Origin: CAYGTK01 sp964352775
GTDB lineage: Bacteria > Bacteroidota > Bacteroidia > Chitinophagales > CAIOSU01
NCBI GenBank assembly: GCA_964352775.1
Contig: CAYGTK010000106.1
Location: forward strand, 1 to 14,464
Direction of reading: 5' to 3'
Length of the DNA stretch: 14,464 nt
The first letter of the stretch is position 1. The number at the start of each line of letters is the position of its first letter. The translations under genes were made by a program, and so were the position numbers. Under the pieces are notes generated by a model that saw only the letters and a program-made list of their open reading frames with translations, ran no database searches and was not told the DNA's origin. Of the stretch, positions 1-5,606 are shown piece after piece.

Positions 1-5
1 AATAA

Positions 6-788
6 ATGGGGCAATTCGACAATAAAACCATCGTAATTACAGGAGCCACGGCAGGATTAGGCCGTTCTTTAGTTAAGGCCTTTGCTACCAGCAATTGCCA
101 AATTGCTGGGCTTGGGAGAAGAACGGAGGCTTTGAATTCTCTTGCAGAAGAACTACAGAACACTCCTGCCAAATTCCTTGGGGTAACCTGTGATGTAAGC
201 GATAGAAACTCATGCGAAACAGCCTTCGAGAAGATATATGCGGAGTTTAAAACAGTGGATATTCTCATCAACAATGCGGGTATTACCAATATATCCCTTT
301 TCAAACCTAAATCTCATGTAGAGATAACCGAGAAGCTGATACAAACCAACTTTATGGGGGCGGTATACTGTGCTTCTTTGGCTTTTGATAGTGTGGTGAC
401 CAATAAAGGGTCTATCGTAAACATTTCAAGCGTGGCGGGTTATTCTCCGCTTATTGGGCGCACGGCCTATTCTGCCAGTAAGCACGCTATGCATGGCTTT
501 TTTAATACACTTGGTGAGGAAATGAAATTGAAGGGCGCGCACGTAATGACGGTTTGCCCCACCTTTATCCAAACCGAGATACGCAGCGGCAACGAAGAAA
601 AAGTACAGGGCGAAACCCTTACCCCCGAATACACCGCCGACAGGGTACTGAAAGGCATACAGCAGCGCAAGCAACTGCTACTTGTTGGAAAAACAGCTAT
701 CTTTGCGCACTTAATGTATAAGCTTTTTCCGAGGTGGTATGAGCGAATTATGGTGAAAAACCAGCTTTCGAAACTACCAACAGATTAA
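6..788 (+). CDS. Short-chain dehydrogenase/reductase, candidate 3-ketocapnine reductase
   Basis: A 260-residue classical SDR. The N-terminal Rossmann fold has the TGxxxGxG cofactor motif (T12-G19), NNAG is at 89-92, and the catalytic tetrad reads N115, S142, Y155 and K159 (YSASK). An arginine pair near the end of beta-2 (R38, R39) suggests NADP(H) preference; this is inference. The C-terminal part (about 232-255, with FPRWYERI) resembles the DHRS7/ketosphinganine-reductase side of the family. The reading frame has a TAA directly before this ATG (bases 3-5), so the gene is complete although its promoter is outside the window. It is followed after 63 bases by two PLP-enzyme genes that fit sulfonolipid synthesis, which suggests it reduces the 3-keto group of the acylated cysteate product. 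SDR membership is certain; the substrate is inferred only from its neighbours. A generic SDR of unrelated role is the alternative. Confidence 0.9.
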   Translation: MGQFDNKTIVITGATAGLGRSLVKAFATSNCQIAGLGRRTEALNSLAEELQNTPAKFLGVTCDVSDRNSCETAFEKIYAEFKTVDILINNAGITNISLFKPKSHVEITEKLIQTNFMGAVYCASLAFDSVVTNKGSIVNISSVAGYSPLIGRTAYSASKHAMHGFFNTLGEEMKLKGAHVMTVCPTFIQTEIRSGNEEKVQGETLTPEYTADRVLKGIQQRKQLLLVGKTAIFAHLMYKLFPRWYERIMVKNQLSKLPTD

Positions 789-851
789 GCCAAATGCAGT
801 AAGGACGGTAAACATAGGGATAACCACCCGCCTACCGTAAAACAATAGCAT

Positions 852-1898
852 ATGAACGAGTTGCGCCGTTATGATAACATGTTGGAAATAATTGGTTGCA
901 CCCCCATGGTGCGACTTAATTACCTGCAAGACTACACGAAAGCCAAAGTATACGCCAAGCTAGAAAGCTTTAACCCTGGCCTAGCTACCAAAGATCGTAT
1001 TGTGAAATACATGGTAGAAAAGGCAGAGAAAGAAGGCAAACTAAAGCCTGGGGCTACCATAATTGAAGCTACTTCTGGAAATACGGGTTACGCCCTAGCT
1101 AGCATTTGCGCCATGAAAGGCTACAAGTGTATTTTGACCATGACCGATAAGATCGGTAAATCTAAAGTAGACTTGATTCGTGCTTTTGGTGCTCGCATTG
1201 AAATATGCTCTGCAAAAGTACCTGGCGATCATCCTGATTCTTACTTCTCTGTAGCCGAGCGATTGAACAAAGAGATACCCAACTCTTACTACCTGAATCA
1301 AAACCACGACCCTGCTAATAGCGAGGCTCACTATAAATTCACTGGCCCAGAAATATGGGAGCAGATGGAAGGGGAGATCACTCACTTTTTTGCTTGTTCT
1401 AGCACTGGCGGAACCATTTCGGGTACTGGAAAGTACCTAAAAGAGCAGAATAAAGATGTAGAGATTATTTGCGTAGATGCTACGGGATCGCTACTTCGTC
1501 CCTATTTTGAAACGGGTAAGATAGATAAAAGCAAAATAGGCTCCACTCAACTGGAAGGGGTTGGAAAGAAGATAATTCCAGGTACAATGGATTTCAGCGT
1601 TATTGATGATTTCGTAACGGTGGAAGACAAAGAAAGTGCCCTCTCTGTATATGAACTAGCCCAGCGCGAAGGACTACTAATGGGCTATTCTAGCGGAGCT
1701 GCTTTGCAGGCCATTAAGCAATATGCTGATAAACTAACTGAAAACGATACCGTGGTAGTGCTACTGGCCGATCACGGAAGTAAATACCTAACCAAAGTAT
1801 ACGACTCCGAATGGATGAAAGCCCAAGGCTTTTGGCAGGATGGAGATGATGCGACTTCTGTGCAAAACAAAGCGTCGCACTCATCCGTTTCTTTGTAA
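852..1898 (+). CDS. PLP-dependent cysteine synthase/CBS-family enzyme, candidate cysteate synthase
   Basis: A 348-residue fold-type II PLP enzyme. The Schiff-base lysine should be K47 in NPGLATKDR. The substrate loop TSGNTG is at 74-79, the phosphate-binding loop STGGT at 184-188, and the pyridine-nitrogen serine lies in GYSSGAA (about 280-281). There is no C-terminal CBS (Bateman) domain and no N-terminal heme motif, so it is a single catalytic domain. The lysine loop departs from the usual NPxxSxKDR of cysteine synthases (LAT where G-S-V/I is common), which hints at another substrate pair. The gene lies 63 bases after the SDR, and its stop codon is 26 bases before a CFAT-like acyltransferase. 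Known sulfonolipid producers use a cysteate synthase of this broad type, so making L-cysteate from a serine or cysteine derivative and sulfite is a reasonable inference. Ordinary O-acetylserine or O-phosphoserine sulfhydrylase or cystathionine beta-synthase activity remains possible. Confidence 0.88.
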   Translation: MNELRRYDNMLEIIGCTPMVRLNYLQDYTKAKVYAKLESFNPGLATKDRIVKYMVEKAEKEGKLKPGATIIEATSGNTGYALASICAMKGYKCILTMTDKIGKSKVDLIRAFGARIEICSAKVPGDHPDSYFSVAERLNKEIPNSYYLNQNHDPANSEAHYKFTGPEIWEQMEGEITHFFACSSTGGTISGTGKYLKEQNKDVEIICVDATGSLLRPYFETGKIDKSKIGSTQLEGVGKKIIPGTMDFSVIDDFVTVEDKESALSVYELAQREGLLMGYSSGAALQAIKQYADKLTENDTVVVLLADHGSKYLTKVYDSEWMKAQGFWQDGDDATSVQNKASHSSVSL

Positions 1899-1903
1899 AT
1901 TTG
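1896..1903 (+). promoter_or_regulatory. Bacteroidota -7 box TAAATTTG upstream of the acyltransferase gene
   Basis: TAAATTTG matches the Bacteroidota -7 consensus TAnnTTTG exactly. Its first three bases are the stop codon of the cysteine-synthase-like gene, and it ends 21 bases before the ATG at 1925, leaving a leader of roughly 15 bases. No clear TTG/TTTG -33 element is seen at the right distance, so this may be a weak internal promoter or a chance match in A+T-rich sequence. Confidence 0.35.
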
Positions 1904-1924
1904 TAGTCACAAAATCTTAATGCT

Positions 1925-3163
1925 ATGACAGACTTGTTTGACAAGCTGAACGTGAACAGAACCCCATTAGGGCAATATGCCGATACTGAGGGGTATTATA
2001 TTTTCCCGAAACTAACGGGCGAACTAGCCCCGCACATGAACTTTATGGGCGAGGATGTGCTAGTTTGGAGTGTAAACAACTACCTAGGCTTGGGTAATCA
2101 CCCAGCCATTCGCGAGGTTGATGCACAAGCCGCTAAAGATTGGGGATTAGCTTACCCAATGGGATCGAGAATGATGTCGGGTAACAGCGACTTGCACGAT
2201 CAATTAGAGAATGAATTGGCTGAATTCGTAGATAAAGAAGCTGCTGTATTGGTCAACTTCGGTTACCAAGGAATGCTTTCTTTAGTAGATGCCGTATTAG
2301 GTCGTAACGACGTGGTTGTATACGATTCGGAATGCCATGCTTGTATTGTAGATGGTTTGCGCATGCACTTAGGTAAGCGTTTTGCTTTCGACCATAACGA
2401 CATGCCTAGCCTAGAGAAGAACTTGATACGTGCCAACCGACTTGCAGAGCAGACAGGTGGTGGTATTTTGGTTATTACTGAAGGTGTTTACGGTATGCGT
2501 GGCGATCAAGGTAAACTACGCGAGATAGTTGCCATGAAAGAGCAGTACAACTTCCGCTTGCTAGTAGACGATGCACATGGTTTTGGTACTTTGGGTGCTA
2601 CTGGCGCGGGTGCTGGAGAAGAGCAAGGCGTGCAAGACGACATCGATATTTACTTCTCTACTTTCGCTAAATCGATGGCCAGTATTGGTGCATTCATCGC
2701 TGGTGATAAGGAGTTGATACGCTACATTAAGTACACCATGCGTTCGCAGATATACGCTAAAAGCTTACCCATGCCATTAGTGGTAGGTAACTTGAAGCGA
2801 CTGGATATGTTGCGCACCATGCCCGAGCTAAAAGCTAAGCTTTGGGAGAACGTAACTAGCCTACAGAAAGGATTGAAAGCGCGCGGTTTCGACATTGGTA
2901 ACTCCGATTCTTGTGTAACCCCAGTTTACATGAAAGGAAGCGTTGCAGAGGCATCACAATTGGTGTTCGATCTTCGTCAGAACTACCGTATTTTCTGTTC
3001 CGTAGTACTTTACCCAGTTATACCAAAGGGCATGATGTTGCTACGTTTAATACCTACCGCTATACATACGCAAGAGGATATTGATCAAACCTTAGATGCT
3101 TTTGATGCAGTTGCCAAAAAACTAAAAGAAGGTTCTTACGCCGAGGAAATAGCTCGTTTGTAA
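1925..3163 (+). CDS. Alpha-oxoamine-synthase-type PLP acyltransferase, candidate cysteate fatty acyltransferase (CFAT)
   Basis: A 412-residue fold-type I PLP enzyme of the serine palmitoyltransferase / KBL / BioF group. Visible landmarks are NNYLGLGNHP (51-60), the PLP-stacking histidine H138 in SECHACIVDG, VDDAHGFGTLG (214-224) with the aspartate that contacts the PLP nitrogen, and the Schiff-base lysine K249 in STFAKSMASIG. The sequence differs from the Bacteroides and Sphingobacterium serine palmitoyltransferases I remember: YPMGSRMMSGN instead of the GCAGSRFLNG-type loop, AKSM instead of SKSL, and FRLLVDDAHGFGT. It instead resembles the Flavobacterium protein reported to join cysteate with fatty acyl groups for capnine, which is needed for efficient gliding. 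The cysteate-synthase-like gene directly upstream and the SDR before it support that reaction. A strong terminator follows. Family call certain; CFAT likely; glycine C-acetyltransferase or SPT less likely. Confidence 0.85.
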   Translation: MTDLFDKLNVNRTPLGQYADTEGYYIFPKLTGELAPHMNFMGEDVLVWSVNNYLGLGNHPAIREVDAQAAKDWGLAYPMGSRMMSGNSDLHDQLENELAEFVDKEAAVLVNFGYQGMLSLVDAVLGRNDVVVYDSECHACIVDGLRMHLGKRFAFDHNDMPSLEKNLIRANRLAEQTGGGILVITEGVYGMRGDQGKLREIVAMKEQYNFRLLVDDAHGFGTLGATGAGAGEEQGVQDDIDIYFSTFAKSMASIGAFIAGDKELIRYIKYTMRSQIYAKSLPMPLVVGNLKRLDMLRTMPELKAKLWENVTSLQKGLKARGFDIGNSDSCVTPVYMKGSVAEASQLVFDLRQNYRIFCSVVLYPVIPKGMMLLRLIPTAIHTQEDIDQTLDAFDAVAKKLKEGSYAEEIARL

Positions 3164-3187
3164 GCCTAATCTTTTTTAGATATTAAG

Positions 3188-3227
3188 AAGCCCTTAGTCC
3201 GCCAGCTGGCGGATTGAGGGCTTTTTT
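3188..3227 (+). terminator. Rho-independent terminator after the acyltransferase gene
   Basis: Bases 3188-3203 pair with 3208-3223 in a continuous 16-bp stem with two G-T wobbles, closed by an AGCT tetraloop and followed by a run of six T (3222-3227). The top of the stem, TCCGCCAGCTGGCGGA (3198-3213), is a perfect 16-base palindrome of a sort common between Bacteroidota genes. It starts 25 bases after the stop codon at 3163. Confidence 0.9.
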
Positions 3228-3247
3228 ATGCGCCCACAAAGCCCAGC

Positions 3248-3325
3248 TGTCACTCTGAGCGTAGTCGAAGAGCGACACCAGCGAAGGCCCACGCGGCGCA
3301 TCCTTCGACTCCGCTCAGGATGACA
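3248..3325. repeat. Imperfect inverted repeat, CTGAGCG/AGTCGAAG type
   Basis: The left arm (3248-3270; TGTCA...CTGAGCG...AGTCGAAG) and right arm (3303-3325; CTTCGACT...CGCTCAG...TGACA) are 23 bases each and complementary except at three positions, with a 32-base loop. The arms match a short palindromic module that I know to be dispersed between genes in many Bacteroidota. It contains no coding sequence and is probably a REP-like or MITE-like element; it lacks a T-run and so is not a typical terminator. Confidence 0.75.
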
Positions 3326-3361
3326 AGGTTTTTATATCTAGGTTATACCATTCATTTCCTT

Positions 3362-3458
3362 CCTGTCATTGCGAGGGAGGTACAACCGTGGCCATCTACT
3401 GGGTACATCCCCCCAATTGCCCACGCGCGGATTGCCACGCTGCGCTCGCAATGACAGG
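3362..3458. repeat. Inverted repeat with perfect 14-bp arms (CCTGTCATTGCGAG)
   Basis: CCTGTCATTGCGAG at 3362-3375 is exactly complementary to 3445-3458, separated by 69 bases. The interior also contains GATTGCCACG-type sequence usual for this dispersed repeat. It lies directly after the 3248-3325 element but shares no arm sequence with it, so two repeat families sit side by side. Confidence 0.75.
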
Positions 3459-3481
3459 CCGCTGTTGATGGTGATAGAGAT

Positions 3482-3498
3482 ACCGCAACAAGTGCGGT
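3482..3498 (-). terminator. Small GC hairpin beyond the small exported-protein gene
   Basis: ACCGCA (3482-3487) pairs with TGCGGT (3493-3498) around a five-base loop, 17 bases beyond the - strand stop codon. The position fits a terminator, but no T-run follows on the - strand, so function is uncertain. Confidence 0.3.
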
Positions 3499-3515
3499 GT
3501 TAAGGTAATTTTAAA

Positions 3516-3812
3516 CTACTGGTCGTCCTTCTTAATGAAGATAAACATGCTTTCGTAGGCGGTAAACGTAACGCTTCCTTTCAATTCATATCCATCAGCC
3601 AAAATTCGATTAATGGTGGCGGTTATTAAGGGAGCATGTTTTGTAGCCCCTAAGTTTCCATCAAACTTCACATTCTCTTGCTTGCCGTCTGGGTAGTTAA
3701 TAAGTAGGTTTCCTCTACCATTTATATTAACGGATAGAGTTAAAGCCTTGTCACCTTGCCCAAAACTTAATAAGCTTAATAGTACTAGTGCAATAATGAT
3801 AGCAAAACGCAT
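3516..3812 (-). CDS. Small exported protein of unknown function
   Basis: A 98-residue protein with a clear N-terminal signal peptide: a short basic start (MRF), a hydrophobic core at about 4-16 (AIIIALVLLSLLS) and a Bacteroidota-like FGQ/G cleavage region near residue 19-20. The mature part of about 79 residues is polar, with alternating beta-strand-like stretches, and includes LLINYPDGKQENVKF (36-50). I see no lipobox cysteine, metal motif or C-terminal sorting domain, and no cysteine at all, so a secreted or periplasmic fate is the best guess. No family is recognised. It stands alone, opposite in direction to both neighbours and surrounded by repeats; no good promoter is visible upstream. 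The signal peptide and coding-like codon use argue that it is real. Confidence 0.7.
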   Translation of the reverse strand: MRFAIIIALVLLSLLSFGQGDKALTLSVNINGRGNLLINYPDGKQENVKFDGNLGATKHAPLITATINRILADGYELKGSVTFTAYESMFIFIKKDDQ

Positions 3813-3880
3813 AAGTTATTTTTTTTGTGAGCTATGAAGATAATTAGGAAAAGCCATTTCCAGCGTCTCCAAAATCGTCT

Positions 3881-3923
3881 TCGTTTACAAACGAGGATGA
3901 AACAAACACAACATTTGCAATAC
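3881..3923 (+). repeat. Palindromic repeat module, copy 1 (direct repeat with 5434-5464)
   Basis: It opens with the hairpin TCGTTTACAAACGA (3881-3894) and runs on through ACGAGGATGAAAC to CATTTGCAAT. Bases 3891-3921 align without gaps to 5434-5464 at 25 of 31 positions. The second half of this copy has lost the symmetry of the GCATTTGCAATGC palindrome. Dispersed repeat typical of Bacteroidota intergenic DNA; the same orientation as copy 2. Confidence 0.7.
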
Positions 3924-3949
3924 GACCTGAACTGATAAGAGCGCATGCT

Positions 3950-4066
3950 ATCTTGAGCATGAAGCGTAGCTAAATAGTCGAAAGGCGGGTTGGGCTTTAA
4001 AATGTGCAGTGTTCGTCACCCGCACCGCGCCCCTTCGACTGGTCGTTCCGACCGCTCAGGATGGCA
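3950..4066. repeat. Expanded composite inverted repeat, CTGAGC/AGTCGAAGG type
   Basis: The left arm (3950-3985) contains ATCTTGAGC, an insertion, then AGTCGAAAGG. The right arm (4031-4066) contains CCTTCGACT, an insertion, then GCTCAGGATGGCA. The outer and inner parts of the arms pair as in the 3248-3325 element, but each arm has an extra segment between them; the right-arm insertion GGTCGTTCCGACC (4041-4053) is itself a small hairpin. It is best read as a branched derivative of the same repeat family. Confidence 0.6.
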
Positions 4067-4162
4067 GGGCTTTTTGGTACACGCTAATTCTCCACACGTC
4101 ACCCTGATTTCTATGACAATTCCAAGTGTTTGACTGGGTTGTTTTGATATGTTCTGTTGTCC

Positions 4163-4196
4163 CTTACCACGGCAGAGGGCCGCTGGTACAGGTAAG
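4163..4196. repeat. Stem-loop with two alternative pairings
   Basis: TACCA-c-GGC (4165-4173) pairs with GCC-gc-TGGTA (4179-4188). The outer CTTACC (4163-4168) can instead pair with GGTAAG (4191-4196). A run of A rather than T follows on the + strand. Role unknown; it may be another repeat fragment. Confidence 0.35.
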
Positions 4197-4266
4197 AAAA
4201 AAGGTTAAATAATCGCCCAAGCATAGTTTAAGAATGTGGTAGGGTTGGGAAATTTTTGTAAATTTC

Positions 4267-4301
4267 TTTGTATGTTATGTGAATTGTATTTTTTAGGTTT
4301 G
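4267..4301 (+). promoter_or_regulatory. Bacteroidota-type promoter for the DUF3644-like gene
   Basis: TTTG (4267-4270) as -33 element, a 23-base spacer, then TAGGTTTG (4294-4301), a full match to TAnnTTTG. The -7 box ends 16 bases before the GTG start. The spacer is at the long end of the accepted range. The surrounding sequence is A+T-rich. Confidence 0.5.
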
Positions 4302-4317
4302 AAAGAAAACTAACGAT

Positions 4318-5412
4318 GTGACAAAATCGCTAAGGAAAGGGAAAACTAAAGCTATTTTGGAGAGTTCGGTTAATTGCGCCCTACTTGCTGTAGAAATATA
4401 TAATAAACCCAGAGCACCATTTAGGGTAGAAGGTTTTATCACACATATGATCATTGCTTGGACTAGGTTATTTCATGCCTATTTTAACGATGAAAAGGTT
4501 AAATATTTTTATCGGGAAAAGGGGAGTACACGGTTCAAAAAAGTAAATGGAGAAAAGAAGTCGTGGGAGTTAATTACATGTATCAGAAAATATGAGGTTT
4601 TAGAAGAACCAATAGTTAAGAATCTTGAGTTTATGATTGGACTGAGAAATAAAATTGAACACCGTCATGTAGATGATGAAGAATTAGGCGTCAAAATTTT
4701 TGGTGAGTGTCAATCATTACTTAATAATTATGAAGATTTAGTGATAGATTTTTTTGGAGAGGGATATGCAATAAATCAAAACTTAGCATATTCACTACAG
4801 TTCTCCAGAATAAGGACAAGACAGCAGAGGATTGCTGTAAAAAAACAGATTTCTACAGATTTAGAACAGGTATTCACTTACGTAGATAAATTCCGTAGAG
4901 GATTGAAGGAAGATACGTGGGGTTCTCAAGAATTTAGTTTGAAGTTAATTCAGTTGCCTAAAATATCAAATACGAATAGAGCTGATATGGCTATCGAATT
5001 TATTAACTGGAACAGCCTATCAGGAGAAGACAAAGAAAATTTCGATAAGGTTTATGGGATTATAAAAGACAAAAAAGTACCTGTACCAGCGATAAATCCA
5101 GGGAAAAATAAGCCAATGGTAGTTGTGAACGAGGTGAATAACAAGGTTGGGATTACATTCAATAGCCACGATCATAAGTGTCTATGGACGATTTTCAAAA
5201 TTCGACCTAGTGGGTCAGATATAGATCCATATAATGTAAATGAAGTCTACTGCAATTATGATGAGGTTCATGAGGACTATCTATATAAACAAGAGTGGAC
5301 AGATTTTTTGGTGCATCTTATTTCATCAGGCATGTTAGCAAAAGAGGAATGGCGCGGTGCATACAGCAAAAAGGAAGTTCTTAATATAGAAGATTATGAG
5401 CTTGATACTTAA
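4318..5412 (+). CDS. DUF3644-like protein with HEPN-type R-x4-H motif
   Basis: A 364-residue cytoplasmic protein without signal or membrane segments. The N-terminal part (about 11-150) looks like DUF3644: LAVEIYNKP (23-31), an all-helical stretch with HMIIAWTRLFHAY (43-55), and RNKIEHR (110-116). R110-NKIE-H115 fits the R-x4-6-H motif of HEPN-fold RNases. The C-terminal part (about 225-364) is unrecognised. The start is GTG: an in-frame TGA lies at 4300-4302, and the ATG at 4316 overlaps it in a closed frame (ATGTGA). Base and codon use differ from every neighbour: A+T-rich, with arginine mostly AGA/AGG (for instance around 4806-4832), while neighbouring genes prefer CGN. It stands alone with its own promoter between repeat copies, which suggests horizontal acquisition. 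HEPN proteins often act in phage defence or toxin-antitoxin systems, but no antitoxin partner is visible. Domain call likely; function unknown. Confidence 0.8.
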   Translation: MTKSLRKGKTKAILESSVNCALLAVEIYNKPRAPFRVEGFITHMIIAWTRLFHAYFNDEKVKYFYREKGSTRFKKVNGEKKSWELITCIRKYEVLEEPIVKNLEFMIGLRNKIEHRHVDDEELGVKIFGECQSLLNNYEDLVIDFFGEGYAINQNLAYSLQFSRIRTRQQRIAVKKQISTDLEQVFTYVDKFRRGLKEDTWGSQEFSLKLIQLPKISNTNRADMAIEFINWNSLSGEDKENFDKVYGIIKDKKVPVPAINPGKNKPMVVVNEVNNKVGITFNSHDHKCLWTIFKIRPSGSDIDPYNVNEVYCNYDEVHEDYLYKQEWTDFLVHLISSGMLAKEEWRGAYSKKEVLNIEDYELDT

Positions 5413-5423
5413 CCCCAATCGCC

Positions 5424-5467
5424 CTCGTGTTCCACGAGGATGAAACGAAAGAGGCATTTGCAATGCC
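5424..5467 (+). repeat. Palindromic repeat module, copy 2
   Basis: Two hairpins in series: CTCGT-gttcc-ACGAG (5424-5438) and GGCATT-TGC-AATGCC (5453-5467), joined by GATGAAACGAAAGA. The stretch 5434-5464 matches copy 1 (3891-3921). It begins 12 bases after the DUF3644-like stop codon, so the two copies bracket that gene in direct orientation, 1543 bases apart. Confidence 0.7.
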
Positions 5468-5514
5468 AGCAGCAGGCCCGTGAGATGATCGATGCGCCCC
5501 TATCGGCACTCCAT

Positions 5515-5543
5515 GGTTCGACTGCTGCGCGCTCACCACGACC
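5515..5543. repeat. Degenerate TTCGACT...GCTCACCACGAC repeat arm
   Basis: GGTTCGACT, a short GC insertion, then GCTCACCACGACC is the right-arm type of the dispersed module seen at 3303-3325 and 4031-4066. The matching left arm (about 5480-5495, GTGAGATGATCGA) is poorly conserved. Arm order after copy 2 is the same as after copy 1. Confidence 0.45.
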
Positions 5544-5560
5544 TACCCTTTTTTAGATTC

Positions 5561-5576
5561 GTCCCCTCTAGGGGAC
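5561..5576. repeat. Short palindrome GTCCCCTCTAGGGGAC
   Basis: Seven perfectly complementary bases on each side of a CT centre. A T-run lies before it on the + strand, not after, and no T-run follows on the - strand, so it does not look like a terminator for either neighbour. The sequence with its trailing ACAGGGGTG is a dispersed intergenic motif in Bacteroidota, as I recall it. Confidence 0.5.
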
Positions 5577-5606
5577 TACAGGGGTGTAACGCCAGAAAGT
5601 CAACAC

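Larger units (their letters stand above)
3164..3515. other. Intergenic repeat cluster without genes
   Basis: This 352-base gap holds, in order, the hairpin terminator of the acyltransferase gene, two unrelated long inverted repeats of the dispersed Bacteroidota type (listed separately), and a small GC hairpin just beyond the 3' end of the - strand gene. No convincing coding sequence or RNA gene was seen. Confidence 0.7.
3813..4317. other. Intergenic repeat island upstream of the DUF3644-like gene
   Basis: No gene was recognised in these 505 bases. They hold a tandem-palindrome repeat copy (3881-3923), a long composite inverted repeat (3950-4066), a fragment at 4088-4096 (CGTCACCCTGA-like) that looks like the start of another repeat module, a hairpin at 4165-4188, and then a strongly A+T-rich stretch (about 4197-4317) containing the promoter of the downstream gene. 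Confidence 0.65.

Noticed and set aside
805..838. ACGGTA...TACCGT inverted repeat before the cysteine-synthase-like gene as a riboswitch or attenuator
   Set aside because: Only six base pairs around a 22-base loop, with no T-run or known riboswitch core.
1925..3163. Serine palmitoyltransferase or glycine C-acetyltransferase as the name of the acyltransferase
   Set aside because: The substrate loop and lysine motif differ from the Bacteroidota SPT sequences I remember, and the neighbour is a cysteate-synthase-like gene; not fully excluded.
3164..4317. CRISPR array or insertion sequence in the repeat region
   Set aside because: Repeats are inverted and irregularly spaced, there are no uniform spacers, and no transposase frame or target-site duplication is visible.
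5551..5576. T-run plus GTCCCCT hairpin as a terminator for the DUF3644-like or epimerase gene
   Set aside because: The T-run is on the wrong side of the hairpin for the + strand, and none follows on the - strand.
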